Below, piece by piece: positions 25,667 to 34,893 of a stretch of DNA of 64,000 bases. This stretch comes from Lentisphaeria bacterium (lineage in GTDB: Bacteria; Verrucomicrobiota; Lentisphaeria; Victivallales; Victivallaceae), in NCBI GenBank assembly GCA_018265615.1, contig JABLYX010000024.1:1-64000 (forward strand), in the 5' to 3' direction. The translations under genes were made by a program, and so were the position numbers. The stretch's first letter is position 1. Every line of letters begins with the position of its first letter. The notes under the pieces are model-generated. The model searched no databases. It was not told the DNA's origin and worked only from the letters and a program-made list of their open reading frames with translations.

Positions 25667-26998
25667 TTAGTTTTTGCGGATGGGGATTCCCTTTTGCATT
25701 CCGGCTCCGGTTTCCGAAGTCATATAGACGGTCGCGCCATTCGGGACCATGGCCGGCCGGGCCGGGTCAATGCCCCAGACCAGGATCTCGGTGACGCCGA
25801 TCTGGCGGCTGCCGTCGATCTCCAGTTTGATATACCGCCCGGCGACGAGCTCCGGGAAAAACAGATTGAACAGCGCCGGGCTCAGGCCGACGCCGACGCC
25901 GGGAGCCGCCTTGCCGAACTGCTCCTGCGGCATCATTGCGCATTGTACCGACACCGGGGCCGACCAGGGGCCCTCCGGCGCCGCCGCCGCGCCGGCGCTG
26001 ATCGCCTTCAGGCCGAAGAGGCCGTATAACGACACGCCGCCGATCCGCGCTTCGCGTCCGAGGTCGATGATCATGGAAATCCGTTCGGCTCCCACGAATT
26101 CGATTCCGCCGGGGCTGGCGTGATAGGCGCCGCGCGCATCCGCGTCGAAAAGGTCGAAACCGGTGTTGTCCGCCCGCAGCTTCCAGTTGTTCGGCGGAGG
26201 CGTCGCCTGATATGAGGTCTTCTTCTCCGCCACCGGCAGCAGGTTGTCGCTCAGCAGCGCGTATTCCGGCCAGATGAATTCATAGCTTTTGCCGTCGTCG
26301 ACCGGCGTCATCTGCGACCGGTAGAGGTTTCCCCAGCTGTGGAAGTTGCTGATCTTGAGCTTCGGAAACTGCAGGGCGATGCCCGGCGCGAAGGCGGGCG
26401 GCTGTTTCGGCGTCACGGTGACTTTCACGGCCGGAACGCCGGTGGGAAACTCCACGGCGCCGACTGTGATTTCCGCCGCAGGCTGGCCGGGGACGATCCG
26501 GACCGTGCGCGCGCCGTCTCCCGGTTCGACCGTTTCCGGCCCGAAGGCGAGCGATTTGAGGGTGATTTCGAATTCCCCCGCCGCCCGGTCCGACAATGCG
26601 AAGCCGAGCAGCAGGCCGGCTTTGCGTGTCAGCGTCGCCGGTACCGCGACCGGCGGCGTGAACTGCGCCCGGATCGTCTGGCCGTCGACGGTCAGTTTGG
26701 CCGCCCGGTTCCGCCGGTTGTACGGGAAATGCAGCAGGTAATCCTCATATTCGCCGATATTCGAGCAGATCATCACGCCGGTGATCATGGCCGGGTCGAT
26801 CCCTTTGACCGTAAAGACCGCAGCTTCGATTCTGCTGTTCTCCCCGCTGGCCGCAACCAATGACCAGGGAGCCAGTTGCGAATTCGGAGACATCGCCGTC
26901 GCGGCGTCTCCGCCGGGCAGCAGCAGCAGCGTATCGGCGGCCCGGGCCGCCATCCCGGCAGCCAGCAGCAGCGAACCAAACCAGATCAGTCGAGTCAT
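25667..26998 (-). CDS. Secreted protein with C-terminal discoidin-like domain
   Basis: A 443-residue exported protein (signal peptide residues 1-20, IWFGSLLLAAGMAARA). Residues about 40-200 look like a beta-sandwich. The C-terminal 170 residues resemble an F5/8 type C (discoidin) carbohydrate-binding fold (ISMIIDLGREARIGGVSLYG, then LVAGRYIKLEIDG and IGVTEILVWGID). No catalytic motif is visible, so it is probably a glycan-binding protein. AGGAG precedes the start. It is the gene before the pseudopilin in the 12-gene operon. Confidence 0.65.
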   Translation of the reverse strand: MTRLIWFGSLLLAAGMAARAADTLLLLPGGDAATAMSPNSQLAPWSLVAASGENSRIEAAVFTVKGIDPAMITGVMICSNIGEYEDYLLHFPYNRRNRAAKLTVDGQTIRAQFTPPVAVPATLTRKAGLLLGFALSDRAAGEFEITLKSLAFGPETVEPGDGARTVRIVPGQPAAEITVGAVEFPTGVPAVKVTVTPKQPPAFAPGIALQFPKLKISNFHSWGNLYRSQMTPVDDGKSYEFIWPEYALLSDNLLPVAEKKTSYQATPPPNNWKLRADNTGFDLFDADARGAYHASPGGIEFVGAERISMIIDLGREARIGGVSLYGLFGLKAISAGAAAAPEGPWSAPVSVQCAMMPQEQFGKAAPGVGVGLSPALFNLFFPELVAGRYIKLEIDGSRQIGVTEILVWGIDPARPAMVPNGATVYMTSETGAGMQKGIPIRKN

Positions 26999-27016
26999 GA
27001 TAGATCTCCTCTTTTG

Positions 27017-29845
27017 TTATTGATGGAACGCCATCAGTTCGGTAACGGTTCTTGCAAACACCTTGATGGAAACGACATCCGGCAGATCAACCTGCCAGGT
27101 CCAGCAGGAATGGACATGGTTGGCGGTGGCCGGTTTTTCCGGCGCGGTCACATACTCATCTTTCTGCTCATCGTACCAGAGTCGGGAGAGGGCCGCCTCC
27201 GCGGGCTTGAGCGTTGTCACCGTGCCGCCGGCGGCGGTCAGTTCGACGCTCTCCGGGCACTCGGCGGCGACCGCGACCAGCCGCCGGACCTGCTCCGGCT
27301 TCGGCAGCTTCACGCCGTAGAAGGGGTGTTCATCGCGCTCGCCGCAGGCCCACACCTCCGTGAAATTCTCATCGCTCCCCGCCCAGGGGAAGGTCCAGCG
27401 GTTGTTGCCGGAGGCGAAAGGCTCCGCGCCGCGCCAGAAGCTTGCGACATTGCCCGGCTGGGGGCGGCCGATATAGGAGTCGCTCTCCCGGTATTCCCGC
27501 AGGATCCGCTCCATCGCCAGCGCCGGAGTCGGTTTTGTCCAAAGGATATGCAGCGCGTAGGGGGCGAGTTCGAGCTCCGCTTTTCCGTTCCGGCTCTCCA
27601 CGGTGCGGTTTTCCGCCAGGAAGTGCATGGTGCCGCTGAAGCCGGTTTCCAGCGTGACGCGCCGCGGCTCGCCGCCGGAATTGGCGACGATGAAGCAGGA
27701 GGCGCCGTCCGCGTCGCGCCGCAGGGTGTAGACATCGCCGTCAACCGTTTTCGCGTGATCGTCGGGCGCCAGCAGGAACGGTTCCATCGCCCGGATCTCT
27801 TCGGCGAACGCCTTCAGGGATTTCCAGACTCCCGGAGTGGACAGCTGGGTGTCGCGCCAGAAGACGATGCCGCGCGCGCCGTTGATGATGCTCAGATAGA
27901 CCAGCATCCGGTGTTCGGAGATGGTCGGGAAGCGGCCGGTTTTCGGCTGCCGGTGGTAGTTGCCGACGGAAAAGCTCTCCACCACCGACCACAGCGGTTT
28001 GCGCATTTTCGACGCTTTGGAGGCGGTGTCGAAGTAGGTGCACAGCCGGCTGTACGGGATCATCGGGTGCCCCTTGCCGCGCTCGAACCCCAGATAGCAG
28101 TCCAGCGAGATGACATCCATCAGGTCGATGTCGAGCTCCAGCAGCGCGCCGACGGTGTTGTGGCAGCCGAAGAGCGGCCGGTACGGGCTGATCTCCTTCA
28201 TCATCCGGAGCGACCTGCGGTACAGTGCGGCATCCTTGACCTGGAGCCCGGGCTCGTCGGCGACGAACCAGCCGGCGACGCGCGGCAGCGCCATCTCGTT
28301 TTTCCGGCGGAAGCGGTCGATTTCCCGCTGCGGCACCTCCCGGCTGTTGTAGGTGGATTCGGGGAAGGAGCGCGCGGTGGCGAAAAGCAGCGCGTTCGCG
28401 CAGTCGTCATAACTGTTGACATACGGCATGAACACGTCGGCCAGCACATTGAATCCGGCGGCCGTGAAGCCCTCCTTTTCCGGTGCGGCGTAGAAGAAAC
28501 CGAAGGGGAACACCTTTTTGCCGTCGGCGACCAGGTTGTTGCTCTCATCGAACCAGATTTCGGGCATGCCGGCAGGGACGGTGACCTTTTCAAGCGGCAG
28601 CTGCTGCTTCAGGCCGCCGAGCTCCACCTCGAGAGCGTACTTGCCGTCCGTCAGCGGCGTTTCAAGCGGCACCGCGACGGCCTGCGGTTTATCCCCCAGC
28701 GTGAAGGCGACCGGCGCGCCGAGCGCCCTGCCGCCGCCGTCGAGCAACGTGACCGTGCCGGATTTGCCGGCCGCTCCCGGCACAGCCGGGGAGACTTCGA
28801 CCTTCAGCTCCTTGAGTTTCATGGAGTCGAAGATGTAATTGCGGTAGCGCGGGCAGAGCATTTCCGCATTGAATTCCGCCATGCTGACCGGGCAGGTCCA
28901 GCTGCCGATCAGCGTGTCGGCATAGTAAAGGTCCGCCTTGTAGTCGCCGGCATCGAATAAAGAAGCCCCGGCATCCAGCTTGACCGGCCCGGCGGGCAGT
29001 TCGCCGGAGCCGAAGCGCAAAATGCTTTTGCCGCCGTTCCGGCAATCGAGTTTCAGCAGCAGCTTGCCGCGGTCGAGCGCCCGGGCGCTCCGGAACGCGA
29101 CGGTGAACGTTCCCTGAATGATGCCGTCACGGTTGGCGTCGAACCGGAAACGGCAGGAGGCCGGAGTGAACGGGAAGCAGCCGGCTTCCGGCTCGAGGCC
29201 GTTCACGTTGGCGAAACGGGACGGCATGTGGAAAGTCTTCTCGCGGAGCCCGGGAAATGAGCTCAGCTCATTGCGCACCTTGTTTTCCCGTGCCAGCAGC
29301 AGCCGCCAGGTGGTGGAATTCGGACGCTCGAACATCGCGAACGGCAGCTCCATCTCCACCGTGTACCCCCCGGCGCGGCGGGTCGCCGCCGCTTTCCAGG
29401 AGCCGTTCCAGCCGGCCTCGACCCGGTCCCGGGAAACCTTGGCGTCGTATTGAGTGCCCAATGGATTGACCATGAAGTGGTAATAGGGTTCCGCGTTGTT
29501 CTGTGACGAGAGAAAAACTTCCACGCAGTCGTCCAGATAGATGCCGTCGTCGCGCTGAGTGCGGGTCGCTTTGATCCGGCCCGCGTCCGGTTCGTCGCAC
29601 TCGAACAGGAGAAACAGCGATTTCCCGTTGTGAAACAGCTTCACCGTGGTTTCCGCCTGAGGCCGGAGACCGTCGGTGCCGAGCCGGGTCAGCGCGTTTT
29701 CCAGCACCGTGCTCTGCCGCCAGGCCGGGTCGTCGCCCCGGCCGTCGAGCTTCACGCTCTGATCGAGCCGGACAATGGACATATCCTCCGCCCAACAACT
29801 CAGGGCGATCAGCGACCACAGGATCAATGCCGTCAATATCTTCAT
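27017..29845 (-). CDS. Secreted multidomain glycosidase-like protein with CBM9-like N-terminus
   Basis: A 942-residue exported protein. The ATG at 29845 gives a signal peptide (KILTALILWSLIALSCWA) and has GAAGGAGAATCAGGA upstream; longer frames lack this. Residues about 20-260 resemble a CBM9/DOMON-like carbohydrate-binding domain (VKLDGRGDDPAWRQ, then YLDDCVEVFLSSQNN). The barrel-like part (about 470-760) has candidate catalytic Glu residues in GWFVADEPGLQ and LWSVVESFSVG. A C-terminal beta domain follows. Its start overlaps the stop of the upstream gene by 4 bp. GH family unassigned. Confidence 0.72.
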   Translation of the reverse strand: MKILTALILWSLIALSCWAEDMSIVRLDQSVKLDGRGDDPAWRQSTVLENALTRLGTDGLRPQAETTVKLFHNGKSLFLLFECDEPDAGRIKATRTQRDDGIYLDDCVEVFLSSQNNAEPYYHFMVNPLGTQYDAKVSRDRVEAGWNGSWKAAATRRAGGYTVEMELPFAMFERPNSTTWRLLLARENKVRNELSSFPGLREKTFHMPSRFANVNGLEPEAGCFPFTPASCRFRFDANRDGIIQGTFTVAFRSARALDRGKLLLKLDCRNGGKSILRFGSGELPAGPVKLDAGASLFDAGDYKADLYYADTLIGSWTCPVSMAEFNAEMLCPRYRNYIFDSMKLKELKVEVSPAVPGAAGKSGTVTLLDGGGRALGAPVAFTLGDKPQAVAVPLETPLTDGKYALEVELGGLKQQLPLEKVTVPAGMPEIWFDESNNLVADGKKVFPFGFFYAAPEKEGFTAAGFNVLADVFMPYVNSYDDCANALLFATARSFPESTYNSREVPQREIDRFRRKNEMALPRVAGWFVADEPGLQVKDAALYRRSLRMMKEISPYRPLFGCHNTVGALLELDIDLMDVISLDCYLGFERGKGHPMIPYSRLCTYFDTASKASKMRKPLWSVVESFSVGNYHRQPKTGRFPTISEHRMLVYLSIINGARGIVFWRDTQLSTPGVWKSLKAFAEEIRAMEPFLLAPDDHAKTVDGDVYTLRRDADGASCFIVANSGGEPRRVTLETGFSGTMHFLAENRTVESRNGKAELELAPYALHILWTKPTPALAMERILREYRESDSYIGRPQPGNVASFWRGAEPFASGNNRWTFPWAGSDENFTEVWACGERDEHPFYGVKLPKPEQVRRLVAVAAECPESVELTAAGGTVTTLKPAEAALSRLWYDEQKDEYVTAPEKPATANHVHSCWTWQVDLPDVVSIKVFARTVTELMAFHQ

Positions 29846-31887
29846 TCCTGATTCTCCTTCTTTGTACTTGATGATGAGAAGTTTGCAGCTTCCGTATCCA
29901 GCTCGAACAGCAGAACGCCGTACGGCGCGAGATTGACCGGCGAACCGGAACGGGAGCACAGCCGACCGCCGTCCAGCGCCAGCTCCGCCAGAGGAAAGTC
30001 ACTGAGCTTCCGGACGCTCCGGAACCGCGGAGCGACTTCCACGCCCACTCCCCGGCCGACGGGGAAATCCGACCGGGTCAGCGACAGATAGCCCGGCGCA
30101 TCCGAGATCGCGCCGTACCGGTTCCGGCCGTCGGAGACGGTGTGGAAAAGCCGCGCTTTTTCTCCGGCCAGGCGGCAGTCGCGGCCGGTGTGGCGCCGCA
30201 GCCGCTCGGCGCAGCGGCGGAAGAACGCTTCCGGCACTTTCATGTAATCGGGCAGCACCGTGTAGTTGAATTCGGGGATCCGGGCGGCGAAAGGCTGCGG
30301 ATCCGACGGTACGGTTTCCCGCGGAAAGGGTTCGCCGGTGTGGAAAAACAGCGCGGCCATCGCACAACCCGAGCATGTGATCGCACCGTCCGCTTCCGGA
30401 TAGCGCGCCGCATCGAGCTTGCCGAGCAGCAGGACCGGCACAGGGTTCTTCAGAAGCTGTTCCAGCTCGGCGGCGGGCAGGAATTCGGCATTGGGCACCA
30501 CCAGCGGCTGATGGAACTCTCCCGATTCTCCCGGCTCCGCCACACACTGGACCGTGCAGCCGGAGTGACGGCCGAGTTCGGCAATCACCTTGCAGCCGGG
30601 CCAGTCGCCGTTGACCGGGTAGCTCCGGCAGAGCCCCGCGGCCGCGTGGCGGTGCCAGACCCAGACCAGCTCCCCGGCCTCCTGCACCGGAGCTGCCGGT
30701 GCATGGCTGCTCCAGAGCTGCCGGAGGTTCCGCCACTCCCGGCGGTCGAGGCCGTCGCCGAGACAGACCATGAAGCCGTCCGCGGCGGTTTTGAGTGCTC
30801 CGTCCCGGCGGATGAAAAGGTTGCTCTGGAGGAAGAAGTCCCCCTCGATCCACGACGGCGCGTGCCGCAGCAGGTCGTAGCTCTCCACCGCATCCCGGAC
30901 GCCGTGCAGGAACAGCATCCGGGTATGCGGCATGGCCGCGGCGAATTCCATCAGCTGGGCGGCGAATTCCAGTTGGAATTCATGGCCGCCGTCCAATAGC
31001 CGGAAGCCCGGCGCCACGGTTTCCACCAGCAGGTAATCGACGCCGAGCCGGTCGAGCCCGGCGTAGTCGAAGCCATATTGGTAAAGTCCGTCAAACAGCC
31101 CCCTGGTGTTGGGCGAGTTGATCATCGTCTCGCGTCCGAGCTTCCGGGCTGCGGCGATGATCCCCGACCAGCACTGCCGCCAGCGCCGCGCGTTGAATTC
31201 ACACCACTCCGGCCAGAGATGCTCCCAGATGTAGCCGGCCGTCTCCGGCAGGCCGGAGAAGCCGTCGCCCGCGGCGGGCCAGGGGGCTTCTTCCACACCG
31301 AGGCTGTCGTGGAACTGTGCAAGCATATTGGGCGAATAGTCGTTGGTGCCGAGCGTCAGCCCGCCCGGCCCCATGCCGTCCGCGCCGTGGAACCCGTCGA
31401 AGCCGTAGTCGGCGAACACCCGTTCCAGCCGTTCGGCGAACAGCGCGTCGAAGTATTCGCCGTTGTCCAGGCGGCTGATCAGGCTGACGCCGTTGGTCAG
31501 GCCGTGCCGGGTGCTGACGACCCGGCATTCCGGATGGGCGGCGGCGAATTCGGGGTGGAACCGGTTTCCGAGATAGTAGGGAAACAGCGAGAAGAAGACC
31601 TTGATCCGCCGCTGCCGCAGCAGGAGGACCAGGTCGCGCAGTTCGCCGCAGCGCCACTCCTGCCGCGCCCGTATCCCGTTGCCGTCGTGGCCCATGCGGC
31701 TGCAGACATCGGGGAACAGCGGGCGCTCCGGTTGCCAGGTTTCGTGCAGCATCACGAAGTCGATCGCCGTCAGCAGCAGTGAGATTCCGTCCGGCACGAA
31801 GCCGAGCGTGTCGAGATAGGAGGCGACGCCGCGGTCGGCTGCGTCGCGGTCGAAGGCCGGCAGTTCGGTCCAGATCCATTTTTCCAT
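29842..31887 (-). CDS. Glycosidase-like TIM-barrel protein
   Basis: A 681-residue protein without signal peptide. The N-terminal half looks like a TIM barrel of the hypothetical-glycosidase type (VFFSLFPYYLGNRFHPEF, then FADYGFDGFHGADGMGPGG, with GFDGFHGADG placed like an acid residue strand). The C-terminal part is of Rossmann-like then beta type (PVPVLLLGKLDAARYPEADG). I do not recognise a defined family. It sits between the esterase gene and the CBM9-type gene in the 12-gene operon, with a 4-bp overlap downstream, so a role on the same glycan is likely. Confidence 0.62.
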   Translation of the reverse strand: MEKWIWTELPAFDRDAADRGVASYLDTLGFVPDGISLLLTAIDFVMLHETWQPERPLFPDVCSRMGHDGNGIRARQEWRCGELRDLVLLLRQRRIKVFFSLFPYYLGNRFHPEFAAAHPECRVVSTRHGLTNGVSLISRLDNGEYFDALFAERLERVFADYGFDGFHGADGMGPGGLTLGTNDYSPNMLAQFHDSLGVEEAPWPAAGDGFSGLPETAGYIWEHLWPEWCEFNARRWRQCWSGIIAAARKLGRETMINSPNTRGLFDGLYQYGFDYAGLDRLGVDYLLVETVAPGFRLLDGGHEFQLEFAAQLMEFAAAMPHTRMLFLHGVRDAVESYDLLRHAPSWIEGDFFLQSNLFIRRDGALKTAADGFMVCLGDGLDRREWRNLRQLWSSHAPAAPVQEAGELVWVWHRHAAAGLCRSYPVNGDWPGCKVIAELGRHSGCTVQCVAEPGESGEFHQPLVVPNAEFLPAAELEQLLKNPVPVLLLGKLDAARYPEADGAITCSGCAMAALFFHTGEPFPRETVPSDPQPFAARIPEFNYTVLPDYMKVPEAFFRRCAERLRRHTGRDCRLAGEKARLFHTVSDGRNRYGAISDAPGYLSLTRSDFPVGRGVGVEVAPRFRSVRKLSDFPLAELALDGGRLCSRSGSPVNLAPYGVLLFELDTEAANFSSSSTKKENQE

Positions 31888-31912
31888 GATGACTCCGCCT
31901 CGCTTCCTGTGA

Positions 31913-33325
31913 TTACGGTTGGCCGTCCGCTTTCGCCGGGTCCAGGATGGCGAAGCGTTCCGGGTAATAGTTCCGCTCCAGCGCGGTCGGGCTGAAGTTA
32001 TAGTGGAGCGGCCGTCCGTCGCGGGCGAGCGGCTGCTGCCGGTAGAGATTGAACAGGAGCTCCCGGCCGTCGATCTCGAGCGCGGAAGCGTCGAGCGTGA
32101 TCCGGGTGCGCCAAAGCTCTTTTTCCCGCACGGATTCGACCTGCACCGCTCCGGCGGGCGGCGGCTTCAGGCCGCCCAGCGCGATCACGCACTTGCGCCC
32201 ATTGGGGTCGGCGATGACCTGCAGCGTTTCGCCGGGACGGCGGGGATCGGGGGAGAGGAAGAATTCGACGCAATCCCCCTGGTACACATATTTTTCGCCG
32301 TCCTGCCGCGCTTCGGCCACCAGCCCGGCGTCACTGCCGGCGCAATCGACTTCGCAGATCAGCTTCCCGTCCCGGAGGCCGAGCCGGAAGCCGGTCTCGC
32401 GTTCGGCCGCTTCTCCGAACCGCCCGACCAGCAGCCGCCGGAGCGCCGGATTGTTGCCGATCCGCGGCGGGGGCGGCAGCCTGCCGGCGCGCCCGGCGAG
32501 CGTTTCGGCATGGATTTTCTTGAGCATCAGCAGCATCGCCGGCGCATAAACATCGGAATGGTCAAAGCCCGGCAGCACCGTCAAGGTGATATTCCGGTTC
32601 TGTCCCATGCGCTTCATCAGCCGGACGAAGAGCATGTTCTCCTCGGCCCGCCCCGGCCAGTCCAGCTCCGGATCTCCGACATACAGATCGATCTGCGGCG
32701 CGCCGCCGCGGACGTGGAACAGCGGCGCGTATTCGCTGACCGTCGGGTGCATCTGCGGATTGAGCGCCGCGGAATTGGCGCGCTCCAGCATCACGCCGAC
32801 GCCGTCCGCAGTCGCGGTGCTGATCGGCATGAATCGGAACTGTTCCGGGGAGAGTCCGAATTTCCCCAGACAGCGCGGGTCCATCGCCAGCATCAGCGCC
32901 AGCCAGCCGCCGGCGGAGCCGCCGGAAATATAGATATTCGCCGGGTCGCCGCCGTACTCAGCGGCATGATCGCGCAGGAACTTCGCCGCCGCCGCCGCAT
33001 CCTCCAGATAGTCCGGCGCTTTGGCGCGCGCGCCGGAAAGGCGGTAGTTCGCGGCGGCGACGACGACGGAGCCGTCCTTCAGCGTCTCCGGAATGAATTT
33101 CTCCCCTTCCGAAAGGCCGCCGCCGTGAAACCACAGCACCACAGGCAGATTCCGGGCTCCGGACGGTGTATAAACATCGAGCCTGCAGCGCTCGGAGAGA
33201 TACGCCAGGTCACCGCTTTGCGGCATCGCATCCGTGTAGTAAGGAATATTTTTCTTCACGGAATCCGCCGCCGGGAGCGACATGGCCGCCAACAGTAATC
33301 CCAACCGGAGCCCGACCGTCTTCAT
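31913..33325 (-). CDS. Secreted alpha/beta-hydrolase esterase with CBM9-like C-terminus
   Basis: A 470-residue exported enzyme (signal peptide residues 1-22). Residues 40-290 are an alpha/beta hydrolase of the BD-FAE / carboxylesterase type: oxyanion HGGG (VVLWFHGGGLSEGEK), nucleophile Ser in YISGGSAGGWLAL, and catalytic His in LPGFDHSDVYAP. The last 170 residues (YVYQGDCVEFFLSPDPRRPG) resemble a CBM9-like sugar-binding domain. It would remove acyl or feruloyl groups from a glycan outside the cytoplasm. AAGGAG precedes the start. Part of the 12-gene operon. Confidence 0.8.
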   Translation of the reverse strand: MKTVGLRLGLLLAAMSLPAADSVKKNIPYYTDAMPQSGDLAYLSERCRLDVYTPSGARNLPVVLWFHGGGLSEGEKFIPETLKDGSVVVAAANYRLSGARAKAPDYLEDAAAAAKFLRDHAAEYGGDPANIYISGGSAGGWLALMLAMDPRCLGKFGLSPEQFRFMPISTATADGVGVMLERANSAALNPQMHPTVSEYAPLFHVRGGAPQIDLYVGDPELDWPGRAEENMLFVRLMKRMGQNRNITLTVLPGFDHSDVYAPAMLLMLKKIHAETLAGRAGRLPPPPRIGNNPALRRLLVGRFGEAAERETGFRLGLRDGKLICEVDCAGSDAGLVAEARQDGEKYVYQGDCVEFFLSPDPRRPGETLQVIADPNGRKCVIALGGLKPPPAGAVQVESVREKELWRTRITLDASALEIDGRELLFNLYRQQPLARDGRPLHYNFSPTALERNYYPERFAILDPAKADGQP

Positions 33326-33343
33326 GGTGTTCCGCTCCTTCCG

Positions 33344-33712
33344 TTATTCACAGTAACCGACACCGACATAGTATGCCATGTCACTCTGTGTCGTATCGAG
33401 GCGGCCGAACTGCGCCACCACCGGCCGCGAGGAACGGATCCGCAGCGCATACTGGGTCAGCGGCGGAATTTCCGTCCCGCCGAGATCGGCCGGGTGATCC
33501 ATCCGCAGAGTCAGAACCCGTTCCGCGCAAACTTGTACCGCAATCTCATCCGCCGGGGGGCGATCGGAGAAATAGATGTCGATTTTCACGTCGGTCGCCT
33601 CGGCGCCGGTGTTGAACAGCATCAGTGCCTCATGCGCCTCCATCGGGCCCGCGCCGCCCTTTTCCGGGAGGTAGCCGTCGGCAAAATACCAGACTTTCTT
33701 TCCGCCTTCCAT
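33344..33712 (-). CDS. Sensory rhodopsin transducer-like (ASRT family) protein
   Basis: A 122-residue soluble beta-sandwich protein of the family typified by Anabaena sensory rhodopsin transducer. Seen here: WYFADGYLPEKGGAGPMEAH at the N-terminus, EALMLFNTGAEATDVKIDIY, YFSDRPP, and VVAQFGRLDTTQSDMAYYVG at the C-terminus. I chose the ATG at 33712, at the domain boundary. No rhodopsin gene is near; it is flanked by an esterase gene and a creatinase-fold gene (2 bp away), so a carbohydrate- or ligand-binding role in catabolism is more likely than phototransduction. Family members of this context have no well-defined function that I know. Confidence 0.82.
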   Translation of the reverse strand: MEGGKKVWYFADGYLPEKGGAGPMEAHEALMLFNTGAEATDVKIDIYFSDRPPADEIAVQVCAERVLTLRMDHPADLGGTEIPPLTQYALRIRSSRPVVAQFGRLDTTQSDMAYYVGVGYCE

Positions 33713-33714
33713 GG

Positions 33715-34881
33715 TCAGATCCCTTTCGCCACGTATTCGCGGATCAGCGGGGTAAGGCTCTCCGGCCCCGCCGGGGTGATCACGAAGCCTTCCTCGATCC
33801 GGTTGGAGCCGTCCGGGCAGCCCCACAGGCTGATATCCGAGTTCACGCACATGCCGCACCGGAATTCGTATTGCGCATGCTCATCCGGATACGGCGACTC
33901 CGCTTCGGCCAGCCCGATGCCGTGCAGCGGCGGGTAGACGTCGTACTGCGACAGCCCGTGCCGCGCGAACACCGCCCGGACCTGCCGGACCATCTCGCCG
34001 GATACCGCGCCGGGATGCAGGAACGTCTGCTGCAGCTGCGCCGCTTCGAACAGCGCCGCGAGGAACCGTTTCTGCCCGTCCGACATGCGCCCCGCCACAA
34101 ACGGATATTCGACCGTCGCCACATACCCCTCGTACTGCACCGCCATCGCGGCCATGACCATGTCGCCGTCTTCGATCACCTTGCCGGTTGCGCGCCCGAT
34201 GATGGTTGCGGCGCGGCGGCCGGAACCGAATACGGTGAAATTCACATCTTCCGCCCCGGCCATGCGCGCCGCCCCTTCGGCGGCCCCGGCCGCGAAGCAT
34301 TCGGTGTTGCCCGGCACCGCGCATTCGAGCAATCGGCGATAGCCCTCGCAGGCCTGCCTGCCGGCCTCGCGGAGACAGGCGGTCTCATCGGCGCTTTTGA
34401 TCAGCCGCAAGCCGGTCAGGATCGAGCCGCCGTCCACGATCTCCGCACCGTCGGCGGCGGTCCGGAACCGCTCGAAGATCGGTGCGGGGATGTCCCACAT
34501 GCCGACCAGGCCGATCCGCCGCCCGTTCCGCAGCAGCTCGCGGATGATCTCCCGGAAGCCGGTGAATCTCGCCAGCGGATAATCGATCTCCTCCGGCACC
34601 GATACGCAGGCGAACTCCTTCACATTGCGCAGATCGGGCCATACCGACTGTTCGGCGGCATAGTTCGCTCCCTCCGGCGCCCCCGCCAGCACCGGGTCGC
34701 CGCTCTGCGGGATGAAGCACATCGCCCGTTCGAAGATCGGCCAGAAATTGCACACATAGCGCAGATTCTCCTTGCGGTACTCGTCGCCGTAGACCGCGAG
34801 CAGGCCGATTCCCTGTTTCGTCATCTCCTGCTGGATGCGGCCGAGCCGCTCCCGGAACTCACTCTCTGAAATCCTGATCAT
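33715..34881 (-). CDS. M24 (creatinase/Xaa-Pro peptidase) fold protein lacking metal ligands
   Basis: A 388-residue pita-bread-fold protein with the N-terminal creatinase-like domain (1-150) and the C-terminal M24 domain. The two metal Asp positions of the peptidases are absent: the GDLVLIDFGA-type strand reads GDMVMAAMAVQYEGYVATVE. The region HGIGLAEAESP keeps a His, and RIEEGFVITPAG keeps the last Glu. Creatinase itself is a metal-free member, so this may hydrolyse a C-N bond rather than a peptide, or be inactive. GGGAGG precedes the start. It lies 12 bp after the isomerase-like gene. Confidence 0.78.
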   Translation of the reverse strand: MIRISESEFRERLGRIQQEMTKQGIGLLAVYGDEYRKENLRYVCNFWPIFERAMCFIPQSGDPVLAGAPEGANYAAEQSVWPDLRNVKEFACVSVPEEIDYPLARFTGFREIIRELLRNGRRIGLVGMWDIPAPIFERFRTAADGAEIVDGGSILTGLRLIKSADETACLREAGRQACEGYRRLLECAVPGNTECFAAGAAEGAARMAGAEDVNFTVFGSGRRAATIIGRATGKVIEDGDMVMAAMAVQYEGYVATVEYPFVAGRMSDGQKRFLAALFEAAQLQQTFLHPGAVSGEMVRQVRAVFARHGLSQYDVYPPLHGIGLAEAESPYPDEHAQYEFRCGMCVNSDISLWGCPDGSNRIEEGFVITPAGPESLTPLIREYVAKGI

Positions 34882-34893
34882 ATTTCCTCCCGG

